Below are positions 6,896 through 13,908 of a stretch of DNA of 13,908 nucleotides, piece after piece (position 1 is the first letter of the stretch; each line of letters starts with the position of its first letter). The translations under genes were made by a program, and so were the position numbers. This DNA comes from Bacteroidota bacterium (GTDB taxonomy: Bacteria; Bacteroidota; Bacteroidia; UKL13-3). Under the pieces are notes generated by a model that ran no database searches, was not told where the DNA came from, and saw nothing but the letters and a program-made list of their open reading frames with translations. The stretch is taken from the NCBI GenBank assembly GCA_947460565.1, contig CANHJJ010000020.1, positions 1 to 13,908 on the forward strand, given 5' to 3'.

Positions 6896-8536
6896 CTATC
6901 TATTTATGATTACCCTTTTATTAAATGAGCCAAGATTTGTCTCCACAGATAAAATATAAACGCCATTTGGAAATGCACTTACATCAAGTGTGTTAGAATG
7001 TTCTTTGGCTACTAATTGTCCCATTGCGTTGTAAATGTAAAGGAACAATATTTCTGACTTATTTGAAAGATATACATTTAATAAATCGTTTGATGGATTT
7101 GGAAATATATTCACTTGATCTGCCTCAATTATTTCATTTATTGCAGAACCCTTAGCAGATCCAATGGTATATGAAAAAGCAACTTCTCCATTTTTGTGTG
7201 CCCCAAGAGTATCTGCAGGTAAATAGGCGCGAACAAAATCAACTTTAACATTTTCTGGCGACACCGTTACCCTCAAATGACCCGTTCCAACAACGGTATC
7301 TGAAACATAAGAATCAGCATTGGCCAACATTCCAATTTCATAGGTTGAATCAGCGGCCATCGGCACCGCTTGATAGGTTATACTATCCAAAATTTCATGG
7401 GCAAATACATGGTCATGGCCTTGAAAAAAAATATTGACTTTATTATCAACAAATAATTTATGAATTGGCTTTGCCCAACCTGGTCTATTGTTAGCGAAGG
7501 TATTAGCGCCTCCTAATTTATTCAATCCTCCCCATTCATAAAGTTGTGCATTTGTAATTCCTCCTCGCCCCTGACCTCTTATATGGTGAGCGAATACAAA
7601 CTTGTATTTTGATGTGCTAGATTCTAGGGTATTCTTTAACCAAGTGTATTGAGGCAATCCTAATGACCAATTCCAACCTTGAGGTTTTTCGGAAGTATCG
7701 CATTGATCTCTATACACATCTAAAACAATAAATTGTGCATCGCCCCAAGTCCAAGCATAATAGTTCTCAGGATAATCTACCCCAAAAGGTTCTCTATCTG
7801 TATTTCCCGAGTAAAATCCATTTGGAAAAGGGTTAGGATAATAATTTTTACGCCATAGCGTAGCCCAAATAGCGAGATTATTTGGTGGATTAATTGCCTT
7901 GTAATAATCATTTTCTCCCTCGTGATTTCCAAGGCAAACATAAAATGGAATCGAATGACAAATGGCTCCTAAAAATGGTCGATAGTTTGCATGCAAAACA
8001 TCCAATTGCTGAGAAGTAATTGTGGTTGGATAATGATCATCTCCAAATATATCTCCTAATGATAACATAAAATCAGGTTTATCTTTTGCTTGATTAGCCA
8101 AAGTAATCCTATACATGTTATCAACGCCCTTCTTATCATACAAGTGTTCATCAGCTTCGATAGTAAATGAAAAGATATTTCCTTTGCTTCTTTGTGTAAT
8201 AAAAGTAAACTCATTACTTGAAGCATAGGAAATAGCTCCAATTAAACGATACCTAAGCCTATAGTAATACCTTGTATTAGGAGACAATTTATCTAAATCT
8301 CTTTCATCTGGTGTATTGGCTGAATTAGCATATACTGTGGTTACTTGGGTATAGTTTCCACTTTGTATCCCATATTCAAAATAATACTCCACCATTTGAT
8401 CAAAGGCAACACTGGCGGTTACCAAGCTATCAGTGGGACGGCCTAATATAATAGTATACTTCTGTGCTTTTAAAACTTGAGAATTAAACCCGAAAATCAA
8501 GAAGAAAAAAATAGGGAGTAGTAATTTTTTATGCAT
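6896..8536 (-). CDS. Secreted metallophosphoesterase, T9SS substrate (paralogue 2, first gene of operon)
   Basis: The 546-residue product has the same plan as its downstream paralogue: signal peptide (about 1-24, LKA-QK), N-terminal beta domain starting with the shared ILGRPT element, and a calcineurin-like phosphoesterase domain (about 120-442). Metal-ligand motifs are complete: D129-x-H131, G161-D162, GNHE (203-206), FAHH (315-318) and GHDH (373-376). The purple-acid-phosphatase Tyr is again missing (Gly165). Shared blocks such as HSIPF, FYSGNT, ENYYAWTWGDAQFIVLD, LYEWGG and NRPGW-KPI show tandem duplication. The T9SS domain (about 470-546; IFPNPS at 477, GVYILSV) is of a different subtype from that of paralogue 1. 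Extracellular phosphoester hydrolysis is the expected role. The ATG sits immediately before a strong signal peptide, and the likely operon promoter lies upstream in the divergent region. Confidence 0.9.
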   Translation of the reverse strand: MHKKLLLPIFFFLIFGFNSQVLKAQKYTIILGRPTDSLVTASVAFDQMVEYYFEYGIQSGNYTQVTTVYANSANTPDERDLDKLSPNTRYYYRLRYRLIGAISYASSNEFTFITQRSKGNIFSFTIEADEHLYDKKGVDNMYRITLANQAKDKPDFMLSLGDIFGDDHYPTTITSQQLDVLHANYRPFLGAICHSIPFYVCLGNHEGENDYYKAINPPNNLAIWATLWRKNYYPNPFPNGFYSGNTDREPFGVDYPENYYAWTWGDAQFIVLDVYRDQCDTSEKPQGWNWSLGLPQYTWLKNTLESSTSKYKFVFAHHIRGQGRGGITNAQLYEWGGLNKLGGANTFANNRPGWAKPIHKLFVDNKVNIFFQGHDHVFAHEILDSITYQAVPMAADSTYEIGMLANADSYVSDTVVGTGHLRVTVSPENVKVDFVRAYLPADTLGAHKNGEVAFSYTIGSAKGSAINEIIEADQVNIFPNPSNDLLNVYLSNKSEILFLYIYNAMGQLVAKEHSNTLDVSAFPNGVYILSVETNLGSFNKRVIINR

Positions 8537-8726
8537 AATTATTCAAATTAGTTTGGTTTGACAAACAAAACCAAAAATGGTTTAATGAAATTTAAAAATT
8601 TTATTATTAATTGAGTATAGTTTAGATTGAAATTAATGCTGTTGTACTTCAACTTAATATTGTCATTATCCAATTTATATCAATTCGTGTAAATACCTTT
8701 TAATTATTCTAAATTGCGGGCGTCTT
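8537..8726. promoter_or_regulatory. Divergent promoter region between metallophosphoesterase operon and feoAB
   Basis: These 190 AT-rich bases must contain the start signals of both divergent operons. I find no perfect match to the Bacteroidota -7 element (TAnnTTTG) in either direction. The nearest on the feo side is TACCTTTT at 8694-8701, one mismatch, without a well-placed -33 TTG. A half Fur-like sequence, TCATTATC, lies at 8663-8670, but its left half matches poorly, so a Fur box cannot be called. A good inverted repeat near the left end is listed separately. Confidence 0.55.
8551..8571. promoter_or_regulatory. Near-perfect 21-bp inverted repeat upstream of metallophosphoesterase operon (candidate operator)
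   Basis: The arms GTTTGGTTTG (8551-8560) and CAAACAAAAC (8562-8571) flank a single central A and pair at 9 of 10 positions. The repeat starts 15 bases upstream of the first operon gene. Its compact symmetry suits a dimeric repressor or activator site better than an RNA hairpin, since the one-base loop cannot fold as drawn. No regulator is encoded beside it. Confidence 0.4.
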
Positions 8727-8951
8727 ATGAATCTAACTGAATTAAAGTTTGGACAAAAAGCCATTATTGAGAGGGTTACCGATGATGACCTTTCATTAAA
8801 ATTGTTTGAAATGGGCTTGTTACCTGGTGAAACAATAATGCTAGAAAATGTAGCCCCATTTGGCGACCCTATTGCCGTGCTGCTTAGTGAAAGTAAGATT
8901 TGTATTCGATTACAAGATGCTGGGAGTGTTCAGATTAAACCTATTGATTAA
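8727..8951 (+). CDS. feoA: FeoA, ferrous iron transport accessory protein
   Basis: The 74-residue cytoplasmic protein is a single SH3-like FeoA domain: LKFGQKAIIERV at the start, LFEMGLLPGETI in the middle (the family's conserved MGL-PG turn) and a basic C-terminal strand. Its length is typical of free-standing FeoA. It is thought to interact with and tune FeoB during Fe(II) uptake. Its TAA overlaps the feoB ATG by one base (TAATG), so the two are translationally coupled. No Shine-Dalgarno sequence is visible before its ATG, as is usual in Bacteroidota. Confidence 0.95.
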   Translation: MNLTELKFGQKAIIERVTDDDLSLKLFEMGLLPGETIMLENVAPFGDPIAVLLSESKICIRLQDAGSVQIKPID

Positions 8952-11068
8952 TGCAGAAAGAGATAACCGTAGCCTTAGTAGGAAATCCCAATTGTGGTAA
9001 AACAAGTTTATTTAATGCCCTCACAGGCCTTAATCATAAGGTAAGTAATTTTGCTGGTACAACCGTTGAGAAAAAAACTGGTGAAACCAAATTAAGTGCA
9101 GGTGTAAAAGCACAAATTATTGATTTGCCAGGTACATACAGCCTTTATCCCAAGAGTGCTGACGAGCTTGTTACCTATGAAATATTAAGAAACAAAGCTG
9201 AGAACAATTACCCTGACTTAGTCATATTCATTGCTGATGCTAGCAACCTTAAAAGGAATTTACTCTTATTTAGTCAAGTTGCAGATTTAGGCGTTCCGAT
9301 TATCCTATGTTTAAACATGATGGATGTGGCAGAACGAAAAGGCATTCGTTATGACTTAAAACTACTCGAAAAAGAACTTGGGGTTCCCATTTTCGCTATC
9401 AATGCTAGGAAGCAAGAAGGAATCGATAATATTAAATCTGCTTTACTCAACGACAAGTTGCGCATCACTGCTCAATATTACAACTTGGATCATGTGAATG
9501 CCAAGATGCTTGATGAAATATGCAAGGCCACTGATAAACGCAATAAGTATGCAGCCTTGCAATTTGCCATTAATGCTTCAAGTTTATTAAGTGAAAAAGC
9601 TCAGCGTATTATTAAGCTTTTTGAAAAATACAGCTTTGATACCCGCAAATTTCAAGAGGATGAAATTTTATCAAGGTATCATATTATTGAAACTACTGTT
9701 AGAAATGCAAGATTAAAAAACACCAGTCAACTAAAAAATTCACTCACTCATAAAGTAGATGAAATTTTAACCCATCGTTACTGGGGAATCGGCATTTTTT
9801 TAGTTTTACTACTATTAGTATTTCAAGCTATGTTTAGCTGGAGTAGTTATCCTATGGATTTTGTTGAATACATTTTTGGTTTGATATCAAATTACATCGA
9901 AACACAAATGCCCAAAGGAATTTTAAATGACTTAATGGTTCAGGGAATTCTTGCTGGCCTTAGCGGTGTAATGATATTCCTTCCTCAAATAATCATCCTT
10001 TTCTTATTTATTGCCATATTAGAAGATGTTGGGTATATGGCTCGAGTTGGGTTTATGATGGATCGTATCATGCGACCATTTGGTATGAATGGTAAATCGA
10101 TAGTACCCCTTATTAGCGGAATGGCTTGTGCAGTGCCTAGTATCATGGCATCTAGAAACATTGAGAATAAAAAGGAAAGGCTTATAACCATATTGGTTAC
10201 TCCACTTATGAGTTGTAGTGCACGACTTCCTGTTTACACATTATTGATAGGTATGTTAATACCTGATACCGCCAAATGGGGACCATTTAATGTGCATGGA
10301 TTGGTATTAATGTTAATGTATCTTATTGGGTTTGTTGCTGCCATTTTTAGTGCTTGGATTTTTAAGTTTTTCATCAAACAAAAACAGAAAAATTATTTCA
10401 TAATGGAATTGCCGAGTTATAAAATGCCTGTATTTAGTAACTTGATGATTACCCTTTACGAAAAAGCAGGTGCTTTTGTGTGGGGTGCTGGAAAAATTAT
10501 AGTTGCTGTTTCTGTTGTATTATGGGTATTAGCCTCAACAGGGCCTCATGGTAATATTGCCAAGGTGGAACAAAAATTTGCAAGCACAATAAATAACGAT
10601 ACTATACCAGAAACATTGCGAGAGGAAGCCAAACTCCAAATGAATTCGCAGAAACTTGAAGCGAGTTATGCAGGTGAATTTGGCAAAATGATAGAGCCTG
10701 CAATTCGTCCCCTTGGGTTTGATTGGAAGATTGGTATTGCATTGCTAACATCCCTTGCAGCAAGAGAAGTTTTTGTTGGAACAATGAGCACCATCTATAG
10801 TGTAAATGATGATGGTGGTGAAGAAACCTTTAGCAATATTAAAACGAAAATGCAGGCAGAGATAAATAGCCAAACGGGGAAACCAAGTTATAGCCTAGCC
10901 ACCATCCTATCATTGATGATTTTTTATGCCTTTGCCTTGCAATGTATGAGTACTATTGCTGTGGTAAAAAAAGAAACTCATAGCAATAAATGGCCAATTA
11001 TTCAGTTTGTGTATATGACAGTCTTAGCCTATGCAAGTAGCTTTTTAGTTTTTACAATATTTACTTAG
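8951..11068 (+). CDS. feoB: FeoB, ferrous iron transporter with N-terminal GTPase domain
   Basis: The 705-residue inner-membrane protein takes up Fe(II). The N-terminal G domain shows G1 GNPNCGKTS (11-19), G2 Thr residues at 37-38, G3 DLPG (58-61) and G4 NMMD (122-125). A helical linker runs to about 270. The membrane part follows with roughly nine to ten segments and the two conserved gate-like cores, SGMACAVPS (389-397) and MSCSARLPVY (420-429), whose Cys residues are implicated in Fe(II) handling. The C-terminal core has IEPAIRPLGFDWKIG (581-595) and AAREVFVG (603-610). Length is normal and nothing is truncated. No feoC follows: the next gene is convergent and starts 30 bases on. Confidence 0.97.
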   Translation: MQKEITVALVGNPNCGKTSLFNALTGLNHKVSNFAGTTVEKKTGETKLSAGVKAQIIDLPGTYSLYPKSADELVTYEILRNKAENNYPDLVIFIADASNLKRNLLLFSQVADLGVPIILCLNMMDVAERKGIRYDLKLLEKELGVPIFAINARKQEGIDNIKSALLNDKLRITAQYYNLDHVNAKMLDEICKATDKRNKYAALQFAINASSLLSEKAQRIIKLFEKYSFDTRKFQEDEILSRYHIIETTVRNARLKNTSQLKNSLTHKVDEILTHRYWGIGIFLVLLLLVFQAMFSWSSYPMDFVEYIFGLISNYIETQMPKGILNDLMVQGILAGLSGVMIFLPQIIILFLFIAILEDVGYMARVGFMMDRIMRPFGMNGKSIVPLISGMACAVPSIMASRNIENKKERLITILVTPLMSCSARLPVYTLLIGMLIPDTAKWGPFNVHGLVLMLMYLIGFVAAIFSAWIFKFFIKQKQKNYFIMELPSYKMPVFSNLMITLYEKAGAFVWGAGKIIVAVSVVLWVLASTGPHGNIAKVEQKFASTINNDTIPETLREEAKLQMNSQKLEASYAGEFGKMIEPAIRPLGFDWKIGIALLTSLAAREVFVGTMSTIYSVNDDGGEETFSNIKTKMQAEINSQTGKPSYSLATILSLMIFYAFALQCMSTIAVVKKETHSNKWPIIQFVYMTVLAYASSFLVFTIFT

Positions 11069-11098
11069 ATAAAATCAGTTGATAAATAATCAGTCTTT

Positions 11099-11710
11099 CT
11101 AAGTTCTTTTTACTTCCCAAGAAATGATGTCTGATTTTCTCTTTAGGCCCCACATATAACCACCTAAACTTCCATTGGATTGTACTACTCTATGACAAGG
11201 AATTAAGTATGCTATTGGATTGCTACCAATGGCTGTACCCACAGCTCTTGCTGCTTTTGGTTTGTTGATAGACTTAGCCAATTGACTATAGCTAATTAGT
11301 TTTCCAAAGGGAATTTCTAGTAACTTACACCAAATCTGAACTTGAAATTCAGTTCCTTTTAAATGCAGAATTAAAGGTTTGGGTATTAAATTACCATTAA
11401 TAGTTTGCAAAGCCAAATTTTGTTTAATCGAATTGGCTTGCTCAAATATCGCTTTTGGATAATAGTTTTTCAAATCTTGAATAGCTTTTGTTTTATCATA
11501 AGCAAAAGATAAAAAACAAATTCCTTTGATTGTGGAGGCAATTAATATTTCTCCAAATTGTGTTTCCTTAAAATTATATTGAATACTTAATAACGAATTG
11601 TTTAGTTCTTCAGCAGTCATTTTTTCAATGATAACACACTGAGATGCTGATGTTATTCCAAAGCATTCAGTATTGTTTTCATTCCCAAATAATGTGGTTT
11701 GTGAAACCAT
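11099..11710 (-). CDS. Methylated-DNA-[protein]-cysteine S-methyltransferase (Ogt/Ada-C type) with Ada-like N-terminal remnant
   Basis: The 203-residue suicide DNA-repair protein transfers the methyl group from O6-methylguanine to its own cysteine. The C-terminal domain (about 118-203) has the helix-turn-helix region with RAVGTA-x5-NP (155-165), the active-site motif IPCHRVV (Cys172) and GSLGGY (180-185). Residues 44-100 are the usual N-terminal ribonuclease-H-like domain (FGEILIAST, GICFLSF). Residues 1-40 do not belong to a plain Ogt. TTLF, then FGITSASQC, then EKMTAEELNN line up with the end of the AraC-type domain and linker of Ada-like fusions (typically TLFDTAYE, GLSG-RLHDLF, EAMTPGEYKN). 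The AraC domain proper is missing because the next gene upstream ends 12 nt before the ATG. It is probably co-transcribed with the E1 gene. Confidence 0.93.
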   Translation of the reverse strand: MVSQTTLFGNENNTECFGITSASQCVIIEKMTAEELNNSLLSIQYNFKETQFGEILIASTIKGICFLSFAYDKTKAIQDLKNYYPKAIFEQANSIKQNLALQTINGNLIPKPLILHLKGTEFQVQIWCKLLEIPFGKLISYSQLAKSINKPKAARAVGTAIGSNPIAYLIPCHRVVQSNGSLGGYMWGLKRKSDIISWEVKRT

Positions 11711-11722
11711 TATTACTATGAA

Positions 11723-13780
11723 TTAGTAAGCTAATAACTGTCTGAGCTTTTCAGCCACTTTCTCTGCATTAGGCAATATCTCTGCTTCTAAAGCCATGTT
11801 TAAAGGAATGGCAGGAACATTTTTAGCACCAATTGTCATAACAGGAGCATCTAACTTTGTAAAACATTCTTGCATGATACGTGCAGCAAGACTTTCAGCA
11901 AAAGAGTTTAACAATGGCTCCTCAGTAACAATCAAACATTTTCCATGTTTCATTACCGAATTCATAATGGTTTCTTCATCCAAAGGCTGAAGACTTCTTA
12001 AATCAACAATTTCAACCTGAGAAGAAAATGCTTTACTGGCCGCTAAGCTCCAGTATACACCCATTCCCCAAGTGATTATGCAGCAACTTTCGCCATTTTC
12101 AATTGCCTCTTCTGAAGCTTCTTGAACAACATTTGCTTTTCCAAAAGGTAAAATATAATCTTCATCGGGCTCAATACATCTTGCCAATTCAGTTCCTGGA
12201 TTCTTACTCCAGTATAATCCTTTGTGCTCAAGCATGATACAAGGATTTCCATCATAATAAGCCGCTTTCATTAAACCCTTCATATCGGCTGCGTTACTAG
12301 GGTAGGCTATTTTGATTCCCTTTAAGGTTAATAATGTGGACTCAATGCTTCCACTATGGTATGGACCGCCACCCCCATATGCGCCTACTGGAATTCTTAA
12401 TACACAGCTCACTGGGAATTTACCCATAGTCAAGTAACTCGATTTTGTAATCTCACACACCAATTGATTTACCCCAGTCCACACATAATCGCCAAACTGT
12501 ATTTCAACAATAGGTTTAACGCCCGTAGCACTCATTCCTACTGTAGAACCTACAATATACGCTTCTTGTATGGGTGTGTTGAACACCCTATTTTCACCAT
12601 ACTTATCAGCCAGGGTGGCAGCTTCACGAAAAACACCACCCAGTCTTTTACCCACATCTTGGCCATAAAAAATGGCTTCAGGATGAGTCCGCATAATTTC
12701 ATCTATGGCGTGCAGCGCTGCATCCACCATAACAGATGGTTCTTTGCCCACAGGACATCTAATACCTGTTTCAATAGTTGCTTTACTAGGGGTATAAATA
12801 TGATCTAAAACACAATTAACATTTGGATCATTTGCATTTTTTGCATCTTCAAATTGCTCAGCAACTTCTAAGGCTGTTTCCTCTTCAATAGCTTTTAGGT
12901 CAAAATCACTCGCAATATTTTCATTTATCAGGTATAGCCTTAATTTTGGTCCTGGGTCATCTGTTTGATGTGAAACTAAGTCTTCATCTGTTCGATACCA
13001 TTCTTTCCTGACACCGCTTGTATGATGACCCAGTAAAGGAACTTTAGCGTGTAAAAGCATGGGTGCTCGATGCACCCTAACATATGCAATGGCTTCTTTA
13101 ACTGCTTGCCAAGATTCAACAAAATCGCTGCCATCAATACTACGTCTTTCTAATCCTTTAAAGCCTGCAGCATACTCATAGGCATTCATGGCACGCATTT
13201 CAGCAGCAGTTGCACTAATACCCCAATCATTATCTTGAATAAAATATAAAATAGGTAGCTTCTTTAAAACCGCCATCTGCAATGCTTCAGCAACCTCACC
13301 TTCGGTAACGGAACCATCACCCAGGCTACAAACAACAACTGCTTTTTCAAGTGGATTACTAAGGCCTTGGCTCTCTTTATAAGAGACACCATGTGCAATG
13401 CCAGTTGTCGGTATCGCCTGCATTCCTGTTGCACTGCTTTGGTGCGGAATGACTGGCATACCATCTCTACGCAAACTAGGATGTGAGTAATAACTCCTTC
13501 CACCACTAAAAGGATCATCTGCTTTAGCCAATAGCTGTAACATCAGTTCATAAGGTTTTAAGCCAATACCTAAAAGCAAACTTTCATCACGATAATATGG
13601 AGAAACATAATCAAAGGCCTTCAACTGAAAACCCAAAGCTAATTGGATGGCTTCATGTCCTCGGCTTGTGCTGTGCACGTATTTAGTTACACTTCTATTT
13701 GCATCATACACTTCTGCCATTGCTTTGGCTGTGCACATTAGTCTGTAGGCTTTAATTAAAATATCTTTTTCTGGTGCCAT
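11723..13780 (-). CDS. 2-oxoisovalerate dehydrogenase E1, fused alpha and beta subunits
   Basis: The 685-residue thiamine-diphosphate enzyme is the decarboxylating E1 of the branched-chain 2-oxoacid dehydrogenase complex, which turns Val/Leu/Ile-derived oxoacids into acyl-CoA precursors of branched fatty acids. The alpha part (about 1-330) has RGHEA (40), YYRDE (62), the TPP motif GDGSVTEGE (154-162) ending in DN at 183-184, and the loop HHTSGVRKEWYR (252-263). The beta part (about 345-685) has GQDVGKRLGGVF (373), the catalytic-Glu segment TPIQEAYIVG (Glu406), VGAYGGGGPYHS and LRSLQPLDEETI. Separate genes are common elsewhere; the single fused chain is usual in Bacteroidota. Neither E2 nor E3 is encoded in the window. 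The ATG at the start gives the normal alpha-subunit N terminus. Confidence 0.93.
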   Translation of the reverse strand: MAPEKDILIKAYRLMCTAKAMAEVYDANRSVTKYVHSTSRGHEAIQLALGFQLKAFDYVSPYYRDESLLLGIGLKPYELMLQLLAKADDPFSGGRSYYSHPSLRRDGMPVIPHQSSATGMQAIPTTGIAHGVSYKESQGLSNPLEKAVVVCSLGDGSVTEGEVAEALQMAVLKKLPILYFIQDNDWGISATAAEMRAMNAYEYAAGFKGLERRSIDGSDFVESWQAVKEAIAYVRVHRAPMLLHAKVPLLGHHTSGVRKEWYRTDEDLVSHQTDDPGPKLRLYLINENIASDFDLKAIEEETALEVAEQFEDAKNANDPNVNCVLDHIYTPSKATIETGIRCPVGKEPSVMVDAALHAIDEIMRTHPEAIFYGQDVGKRLGGVFREAATLADKYGENRVFNTPIQEAYIVGSTVGMSATGVKPIVEIQFGDYVWTGVNQLVCEITKSSYLTMGKFPVSCVLRIPVGAYGGGGPYHSGSIESTLLTLKGIKIAYPSNAADMKGLMKAAYYDGNPCIMLEHKGLYWSKNPGTELARCIEPDEDYILPFGKANVVQEASEEAIENGESCCIITWGMGVYWSLAASKAFSSQVEIVDLRSLQPLDEETIMNSVMKHGKCLIVTEEPLLNSFAESLAARIMQECFTKLDAPVMTIGAKNVPAIPLNMALEAEILPNAEKVAEKLRQLLAY

Positions 13781-13852
13781 TATTGACTACAAGTTTAGTT
13801 AATTAGTTTAGTTTTTTAATCGAAAATGAGTTTAGAATATTAGATTGTACAT

Positions 13853-13885
13853 AAAAAAAGCCGCGCAAAATGCGCGGCTTCTTTA
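13853..13885 (-). terminator. Rho-independent terminator for a minus-strand gene beyond the right edge
   Basis: A perfect 8-bp GC-rich stem (GCCGCGCA at 13860-13867, TGCGCGGC at 13871-13878) closes a 3-nt loop. On the minus strand it is followed by seven T residues (A-tract at 13853-13859). On the plus strand TTCTTT follows, so weak bidirectional action is possible, but no plus-strand gene reads into it. It should end the transcript of whatever lies to the right and isolate the E1 operon, whose promoter must then lie between about 13781 and 13852. Confidence 0.9.
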
Positions 13886-13908
13886 TACTTTAAATTCTAA
13901 ACTAGAAA

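Larger units (their letters stand above)
1826..8536 (-). other. Five-gene operon: two secreted metallophosphoesterases, YHYH protein, double-DUF1566 protein, HupE/UreJ permease
   Basis: All five genes run on the minus strand with junctions of 5 nt, 9 nt, 1-nt overlap and 4-nt overlap, so one transcript with translational coupling at the last two junctions is very likely. The first four products have N-terminal export signals and C-terminal T9SS sorting domains; the last is an integral membrane protein. There is no internal space for another promoter longer than a few bases. The grouping suggests one functional unit at the cell surface; its substrate is not evident from sequence. Confidence 0.8.

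Noticed and set aside
5175..8536. Calling the two phosphoesterases purple acid phosphatases
   Set aside because: The N-terminal beta domain fits, but the Fe(III)-binding Tyr of GDxxY is replaced in both proteins, so only the broader calcineurin-like assignment is supported.
8652..8670. Fur box upstream of feoA
   Set aside because: Only the right half (TCATTATC) matches well; over the 19-mer about 12 positions agree, which is not unusual in DNA this AT-rich.
12464..12808. 114-codon open frame on the plus strand opposite the E1 gene
   Set aside because: It lies wholly within the conserved beta part of E1 in antisense and shows no family features.

Overview
The window looks like a piece of chromosome from an AT-rich member of the Bacteroidota. 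Four predicted secreted proteins end in type A sorting domains of the type IX secretion system (T9SS), which is largely confined to that phylum. The branched-chain 2-oxoacid dehydrogenase E1 is an alpha-beta fusion, which fits the same phylum. Genes rarely show a Shine-Dalgarno sequence, and several stop/start codons overlap as TAATG. I cannot place it below phylum level. I see no insertion sequence, integrase, tRNA, rRNA or CRISPR array.

Left part (1-1744, + strand): the C-terminal part of an alpha/beta hydrolase whose nucleophile serine appears to be glycine; a lipoprotein with an exact 31-residue Trp/Tyr repeat; and, with no gap, a half-length DUF1456 (YehS-like) protein matching only the second repeat of the usual two-repeat family.

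Centre-left (8536 down to 1826, - strand): a very compact five-gene operon. In transcription order it holds two paralogous secreted metallophosphoesterases (gaps of 5 and 9 nt), a YHYH-domain protein (1-nt overlap), a protein with two DUF1566/Lcl-type domains (4-nt overlap), and a HupE/UreJ-family membrane protein with a TTG start. The first four carry N-terminal signals and T9SS C-terminal domains. The YHYH protein also has an SHD1-like N-terminal domain and two hydrophobic segments, which is hard to reconcile with outer-membrane export. This operon is the best candidate for an undescribed system. My inference is a surface phosphate-ester hydrolysis module coupled to metal supply, because metallophosphoesterases need a dinuclear metal centre and HupE-family proteins are predicted metal permeases.

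Centre-right (8727-11068, + strand): feoA and feoB, the ferrous iron uptake system, are transcribed divergently from that operon across a 190-bp region. That region contains a near-perfect 21-bp inverted repeat just upstream of the phosphoesterase operon.

Right part (13780 down to 11099, - strand): a fused 2-oxoisovalerate dehydrogenase E1 (alpha plus beta) is followed 12 nt later by a methylguanine-DNA methyltransferase. The methyltransferase's N terminus looks like the worn remnant of an Ada-type AraC domain. An intrinsic terminator for a minus-strand gene beyond the right edge lies at 13853-13885.
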